A program made the translations under genes and the position numbers. Under the pieces are notes generated by a model. It was not told where the DNA came from. It saw only the letters and a list, made by a program, of their open reading frames with translations, and ran no database searches. Positions 57,701-64,000 of a stretch of DNA of 64,000 nt are shown here, in pieces; position 1 is the first letter of the stretch; each line of letters opens with the position of its first letter. This stretch comes from Ottelia alismoides (lineage: Eukaryota > Streptophyta > Magnoliopsida > Alismatales > Hydrocharitaceae): contig JAZKJV010010614.1 of assembly GCA_037367405.1 (NCBI GenBank), positions 1 to 64,000 of the forward strand. Direction: 5' to 3'.

Positions 57701-60092
57701 GTGATGCGCTTGAGGATAAGATTGTATCCTTCAATCTCCAGATGATGATCGACGGTGGACACTCTACACGATCTGACGGTGGATGCTACGTATGGGTTGT
57801 GGTGCGAATCAAATGGATTCGAAGGTTTCTGGACGAACATGGAAGAAGGTGCGCTGGGGGCTTGCTCGATCGACCACCACGCATTGCTCCGACCTCCAAT
57901 GTCGCATTTGAAGTGTCCAAGAGCATGCTGTGGCTGATACTCGACGATTGGTGACATCAAAGAGGTTCAGGGCTTGCTGATCAGACCCTATAGATAGTTC
58001 TTCCCTGGAGCATCTTCCTATTTTCGCTTCCGGCCCAGGTAGGGGTCTTCGCGTGCAATTCCTGCTCCAATAAACTCACGGGTCGAGGGCAAACTGCCTC
58101 GACCTGATTAGGCGTGCATTGCATAGAAAATGGGGCAATTGGTGGTGTACTCCAGCAAGGGCGGTGGAAGGAAAACGGCGGACCAAATCACAAAGTGATC
58201 TGAGTGACTAGTGGTAGGAGAAGTGTGGAGAAGCGATGGCGTTTGAGAATGGGATGGTTGGCACGTCGAATAACAGGCAGAAATAGTGGGGTAGGGTTTG
58301 CCCCAGCGGAGCTCTAGCAAACTACGAATTAGTAATTTCCAGCCAAAACACTACGCTAAAGACTAATCTAATGACGTAATTAAAATGCTAATATGAGAAT
58401 CTATCTAAAATAAGAAAAGGCACGGCTCGTACCTGGCTTTTGTCTAGGGATCAGAGGTGGTCGTCGGAGCATCGCCTTGGGTTCAGCTCCATCGTCTTCT
58501 AGCCGTTGTGAGCTTTAGGGGACCTCCCCCTCTCGTGGGGATGCGTACTAGGCTGAAGACACATGACTCTAGGGTTAAGAAATGACCAAAAATGCGAGGA
58601 GGGGGTGATTGAGTTATTTATAGAACATAATGTGCACCCTTATTGACTAGGCGAAATCAACGAATTGAACGTATGTACAATAGTTACAAGGGCTAGGTGT
58701 GGATCATGATGGATCGAGGATCATTTCACGTGAAGCGATCGAAGATAATTGACGGAGGGGTCAGCCGGGAAAAATGCACGGAAATGGGGGAAAAGACTGT
58801 TCTGACGTGCCAGGGGGTCTGAAGGGACAATTGACCAGGGTCAACTGTCAACGCGCAGCCATTGGGCCACGTAGGCTCACTAGGCGACAAAACAGCTTAT
58901 TTATTACAGAATATTTATTTAAAAATAAAAAATCATTTTATTATTTTTCAAGTATAAAAATGGTTATTATTTTATTTAGTTATTTATTATGATTTTTATT
59001 TAATTTTTTGGTGTATTTTATTAGTAGTTAATTTTTCATAGTGTATTTATAGGAATATTTGCCTATATTTTGTACATTTTTATTTTTATTTTGTATATTT
59101 TGTTTTATTATTTTATTATTATATTTTATATATTAATATCATATTTATAGGTATAAATTTTTTTTATTTTATTTTTATGATGTAATTAGTATACTTAAAT
59201 AAATAGATATGTATATTTTATAGGTATATTTATAGGTACTTTACCTAATTATATACATCTTTTTCTTTTAATGTAGTAGATTTTATTTTGGTTTTATATT
59301 CTTAATAAAATATAGATAGTATTTACCAATATTTAAAAAATATAAAGAATAAAGAATAAAAGAATGAAATCCACCTTTATTCATATACAAGTAATAACAT
59401 AGGTATTTTGCCTATGTTTTCACATAGACTTATTTTATTTTACATTTTCCTTTTGGTTTTATTTTGGTTTTAATATGTACATGTGTTATAAATAATATTC
59501 ACAAAATTACAAAAATATGAATTTGTAAAAATAATAAGAACTGACTAAATTGAATATTTTAATTGGTATAATATATAATGAGGGCCCAAAACCTAACTTT
59601 CACACAGTAACTCCAAAAATATGAAACCACCACCATTAAATAGAGTGTGAAAAGTTATATACAATTAGAGGTGATTTTGATATGTTTTGAGTTTTTATTT
59701 AAAAGATATGGGTCTAGGAAGTTGGGTTGTTGGCTTTTTATTTTATGTGTAAGATGAACACTGTGCATTATTTTTGTACAAACTCAATTTTGTATTTTTA
59801 TTCACATTAATATCTACAATTTCATGTACAATGTTTTTGCATATGATGAATAAATAATAAAGAACAAAATAGGTATAAAAAATGCATAATTAATTAATGA
59901 AAGAATTGGGTTTTTATTGTATATTTTGCCCTTATCTCCCCTTACTTTATTCCTTGTCGACCAACTCAATTCTTGACTTTATTCAATGATATTCAATGAT
60001 ATTTTGCCCTTATCTCCCCCTATTTACATGCATTAGCTAGGGTTTTTATGGCCAAAATGATAGAATAGAGGTGATGAAATTGAGATTCATTA
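54714..60092 (-). repeat. Minus-strand Athila/Tat-like LTR region, composite
   Basis: The left edge matches 839; the right edge reads TAATGAATCTCAATTTC on the minus strand, a diverged TGATGAATC start, preceded by a GATGTTGGG purine remnant. At 5.4 kb it is longer than other LTRs here. Two segments look like alternative copies of one LTR part (56640-56815 and 58290-58450, both with a 'ctaatcta'-like stretch and ending 'tacctgg'), and a block of another type lies between (about 57061-57665). Shared motifs: 55847 'agggtatatatgcaat' and 59598 'aactttcacacagtaactcc'. AT-rich ends, no gene. Confidence 0.55.
57061..57665 (+). repeat. Possible copia-type LTR fragment inside the Athila/Tat-like LTR
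   Basis: A plus-strand TATA box 'ccctatataag' (57169-57177) is followed by a CT-rich leader ('tctctctctcttcctctc' at 57226) and, near the end, 'gaattccgctgcaccgagg', which resembles the CCGCTGC ending of many copia LTRs. I could not define both edges or a target duplication. The short frames here have no domain. Confidence 0.35.
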
Positions 60093-61274
60093 CCCAACAT
60101 CATGGGATAGAAAAGGAGAAGGATAATGAAAGGAGGGAGGGAAAAGAAAACATATAGAAAAAAAGGAGACTGCAGATGACTCAGAAGAATACACGTAACA
60201 ATTTACACCAAAGACATCCAAACACAAAGAAAATCCTAAGTTCACCAACTCAACACAAATCTGACCGTGAGAGTTTGGTATTTATCTTTTCAATTTTAGA
60301 GTTTAGTGATAATTCAATCTATTAGAGCAGTTAAGCGAGTTGTTAGGAGCCTGATTCTCCCAGGAGACGGGTCCGAGTTCCTACAACTAATTACATCCAG
60401 CCAGTATGGGATGCGGACCGTTTATCGGCTACCCGATCTTACCCAATCTGCTAAGGAAGTCCGGACTGATTACCAGCTACTTGGTGAAATCCTCGCTGGA
60501 AAATAACTAATTATCTGAATCGGTAGTCTGAAAAGAGTTCAGGCGTGGCTCTATCCTAGTGTGCGGGTCGCTTTCTCATTGCAGATAAATCAAATAATGA
60601 TGGGGTGACTCTCTCCAAAGCAATGATGTGTGTTAATTACGTTTGATTTTTAAGGATCCAAGAATAATTAGCAGCCCCATTTTTTAAATTTAGTTTCACT
60701 TTTTTGATGTTTTTGATAAATAAAAATCTAATAGGATTTCTGATATCCATTGTTCCTATATCTACAAAATAAAGGGGGGAAACGGAAAAGCCAATGCACG
60801 AGAAAATATGGATGCTAATGCTAGAGATAAAGGTACGTACCTGACTCTAGCACTCTACATGCAATATGATCCGCATAGAAAAAATAAACTAACTATATGA
60901 AAAATGCAAGCGGAAACCATCCTAAACAAAAACTTCTACTCTGGAAGAGCCGGTTAATTACTTGAGTAAGTCCAACATTCTATAGGAACAAATATTCTGT
61001 TAGGGTGTCTAGACCTAATAATTACATGGATTAATTAAATAAAGCCTAAGTCTACGGTTCGACTCCTAGAAAACAAAAAAAATAGAGGTAATGAAAACGG
61101 CGAAAAAACTATGGTGAGGTCCCCAAGTGCACCAGCACTTGGCGAAACAAACCCCGAATAATGTCCAAGTGTCTCTACAAAAATAAGAAAAACAGCAAGT
61201 GCTGAAACAACTACAATTAATTACAATTTTTTTGAAAAAGGAAATTTTCTGCTCTTCAACAGTCTCCTCCTCTC
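60093..61274 (-). other. Leader of the right minus-strand element; gag-pol missing
   Basis: Homologous to 6310-7500 and 36510-37300: 'accaactcaacacaaatctgac', 'tttatcttttcaattttagagtttagtgat', 'ccagccagtatggga' (36733 in the nested element), and 'caagtgcaccagcacttgg' (7287 in the left element). It lies directly against the LTR edge at 60092, so everything between leader and polypurine tract has been lost. It is cut at 61275 by another LTR before reaching its primer site. Confidence 0.6.
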
Positions 61275-64000
61275 TAATGAATCTGCATTTCATCGTCTTT
61301 ATTCATTTATTTTAGCTTAAAATCCCTTATAAAACACCTATATATAATACGAACTACATATTCTTACTAACTTGCATTTGTGTGTAAATATTGTACACTT
61401 CATACCATTTTAACCTAAAATAAATAAATAAAGGGAAAATAAGAAAAGAAAATAAAAAAAGGAAGATTGTATATATGTAATAAATAAAGGCTGACCCGAA
61501 ACCCGAGAAAACGTCAAGACTTGACCTGATCGATCGGGAATAAAGTAGGGGGAGATAGGGTCCTTAATCAGAAAATCCAAAAAATTGTGTGATGTGTATA
61601 TTTGTATACTATACTATTTTATTTGTATATAAATTGACCTCAAACAAAATATTTTTCAAAACAAAAGTTGTAAATAAAAATGTGTCCTAAATAATAAAAA
61701 CAATTGCACGATTAAATCATGTACATAATAAAAGCAAGCACACTTGGAAAGAGCCACTAAGAGATAATTGAAAAACCAATTCTGGCTCCATATGAACTCA
61801 AATTGAACCAAACTCACTTCTATTGTATTCTAAATTAAATTATCCCTAAAGTGGCTGTGATTCATAATTTTTGAAGTTACGGGTGAAAAGTTGGTCTTCT
61901 GGGGTGGTTTGTGCAATTTTCCCATGTATCTGTACATTTTTTTTTGTAAATATTTGTAAATATTTCTACTAATTATTCAAAATAAAAGTTAAAATTAAAA
62001 TTTAAAAAAAACTAAAACTAATTTCCTTCTTTAACTATGTATATAATGTAACATATGTATATAATATATGTATATAGTTGCTATTCATAAATAACCACCA
62101 CAAAAAAATAAAAAAATAACATTTTTCATTCAAATTAATCAAGTGACAAAAATTCAAAAAAATTAGTTAATTCTGTAAATAAATTTAACACTAATCTTCT
62201 TACATAATCTCATTTCAAATTTTTCTCTTCTATCTCTTATCTTCATCCAAAAATTCCAAAATTCAAATTTCAATTTCTATCTTTTCTATTTATATGGCTC
62301 CTTCTCCATCATTTCAACTTGATCAATCTTTGGTGAGAGGAGCCCGATCTCCAAGAGTCTTCTTATCGCAGAAGGATGCCTAGCCTTCGAACCGTCCAAT
62401 GACAGCGAGTCGGCCTTCGTCGAGGTGATCACGGTAGTTTTCCGCTCCTAAGGTGAGATCCATCATTCTCTTCTTGTTCTTAACTTAGGTTAATCTTAGT
62501 TTAATTTCTCGCATTCTTTTTTCCTCTTTCTTCATTGTCATTTTTTCATCTAGATCTTAAAATCCATCACGAATTGATTCGCAATTGATCTCGAGTTTTC
62601 ATCTCATTTTCTCGATCTCTCCACGTTCTTTTCTACCTATCACGATCTCTCAACTCCGGCCACGTACGGTGGCTGGAGACTCGGATCCATTCCTCATTTT
62701 TCGTCGGATCCCCATTCACGCATTCTATTTTAGTTTTGGGATCGAGTCATCATGCTTGCCTCCTAATTTGTTGATAAATAAAATTTTGAAAAAAATAAAA
62801 AAAATATCTATTCTTTTCTCTAACATTTGTTTTGTAGGGGGATAAAAATATAAAATAAAATAAAATAGTTCCATTTTTTGCTTTTCCTAAAAAAATAAAA
62901 TAAAATAATTGTTTACTCTCTGTTTCTGTATTTACATTTCTTCAAAAAAATCGGCAGCAGGCACGCCCGCTCCAGCCGCCGACGTACTCGTCGCCATCCT
63001 CCGCTCCACCGCCACCGGCCCTTGATCCAGCATCGGGGCATCACCCTTGTGGCTAGAAGCCAGAACTCTAGACCTTCAGACGCTGGCGGTGCCAGCCGCC
63101 ATCCTTCAGTCATTGTTACTCCACCCACCAATCCGTTAGAAGCCATCACCGTCAACTTCGACGTTATCGCCCTCGCGCTAGCCACGCGACTCGACGGAGC
63201 TACCTCCACCGCCGCTCCTCCACAACCACCCAAATCTTATGCTGCACCACCAACCCTCGGCCGAAGCCCCTCAGCGAACCCACGAGCCACTGATCATCAC
63301 CGCCTGGGAAGAGTAGGTGCGGCGCACCATGGCCCCCTCCATCTTGAAGAAGACTGGCGACGCCCCCTTCCATGCCCTTTGGCTTTGGCGGCTCTTGGCT
63401 CCCATCTGTGAAGAATGAATGAAGAAACAAAAGAGAACCCTAGGGTATTGAATTAAAATATTAGAAAATTACAACTCTACTCCTGAAGATTTCTGAAATT
63501 TCAAAAGAGCTCCTGCTCCAAGTTAAGCACATGCTTGGCACACCTTTTGCTGGGTAAATTGCAAACGACATACTCTATTTTATTTCTATTATTTGTTCAG
63601 TACAAAAACATTAACTAATTTTAATTCTGTCCTTATTTGACAGACTTTAAATTCACTTTTCTTATTGAAATAAATGTTTTCTTTGGTCAATAAAATTCCC
63701 ACAAATCATGCTATGCTCCTGATGTGCTTGTCTTTCTAGCATAAATTTTTCATCGTATTTTGTCATTATTCAGTATTATTTAAAAATAAAAAACATGTCA
63801 TTTTCCCCTATCTGAAATTCAAAAATCGATAAAAATTCGAATATTGCTCCAAAAATTCTAAAAAAAATAGAGTAATTTTATTTTATTGTCTTTTAATTCC
63901 TATCCAAAATTCATGCATTAATTCTTTTCAAAACCCAAAAAATGAAAAAATATTAAAAATTTTATAAGAATCATAAAAAATTCTACAACTATCCAAAAAA
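61275..64000 (+). repeat. Plus-strand Athila/Tat-like LTR, running off the window
   Basis: Begins TAATGAATCTGC and carries the block conserved at LTR starts here: 'taaataaagg', 'gacccgaaacccgagaaaacgtcaag' and 'cgatcgggaataaagtag' (61490-61545), compare 21404-21455 and 46640-46695. A GC-richer part at 62280-63420 holds chance frames (63022-63411 plus, 62913-63233 minus). Its end, and whether it is solo or paired, lies outside the window. Confidence 0.6.

Noticed and set aside
1..64000. tRNA, rRNA, CRISPR arrays, phage or bacterial operons, geminivirus or pararetrovirus insertions
   Set aside because: I looked for their typical motifs and found none; all recognisable coding pieces are LTR-retrotransposon or plastid ycf2.

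Overview
This window is plant nuclear heterochromatin made almost entirely of LTR retrotransposons nested inside one another. I see no intact host gene, no tRNA, rRNA or CRISPR array, and nothing prokaryotic. The organism is a flowering plant: Tekay-type chromovirus, Athila/Tat-type Ty3/gypsy and SIRE-type Ty1/copia elements lie together, primer sites match tRNA-Asp and initiator tRNA-Met, and a fragment of the plastid gene ycf2 is embedded in one LTR. Grass plastids have degraded ycf2, so a non-grass angiosperm is more likely (inference).

Left part (1-18332). The window opens in the end of a plus-strand LTR. Next comes a minus-strand, badly decayed Athila/Tat-like region: LTR-derived sequence 839-3861, an array of 'ctatacttaggg' hairpins 4003-4251, a retropepsin remnant about 4880-5160, a chromovirus reverse transcriptase scrap 5240-5580, a gag remnant 5780-6060, a leader, a tRNA-Asp primer site 7715-7731 and an LTR 7734-11430. 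It interrupts a minus-strand SIRE-like copia element (11458-14603), which itself interrupts the gag-protease of a second minus-strand copia element (14640-15430).

Central nest (18333-54713). A plus-strand Tekay chromovirus starts with LTR 18333-19966. Its gag is split at 21202 by an Athila/Tat-like element (21203-49835, plus strand, identical AGGAG target duplications). That element is split in its leader by a complete but dead Athila-type element (25320-41123, minus strand, 3.2-kb LTRs, target duplications ccagt/ctagt). The Tekay gag-pol resumes at 49841 and ends with a chromodomain and a second LTR at 54167. Hand-compared LTR samples give about 87% identity for the 28.6-kb element and about 94% for the 15.8-kb one, which agrees with the nesting order.

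Right part (54714-64000). The second Tekay LTR is cut at 54713 by a minus-strand Athila/Tat-like LTR (54714-60092) joined directly to 1.2 kb of leader, with gag-pol missing. That leader is cut at 61275 by a plus-strand LTR running off the window.

Every coding region has stops, frameshifts or lost catalytic residues. The most distinctive signals are the hairpin arrays that repeat the polypurine-tract sequence in three independent elements, two elements lacking RT-integrase between protease and that array, the ycf2 insertion into only one LTR of a pair, and a CACGTG-rich promoter segment in the inner element's LTRs. I did not find a convincing new biological system.
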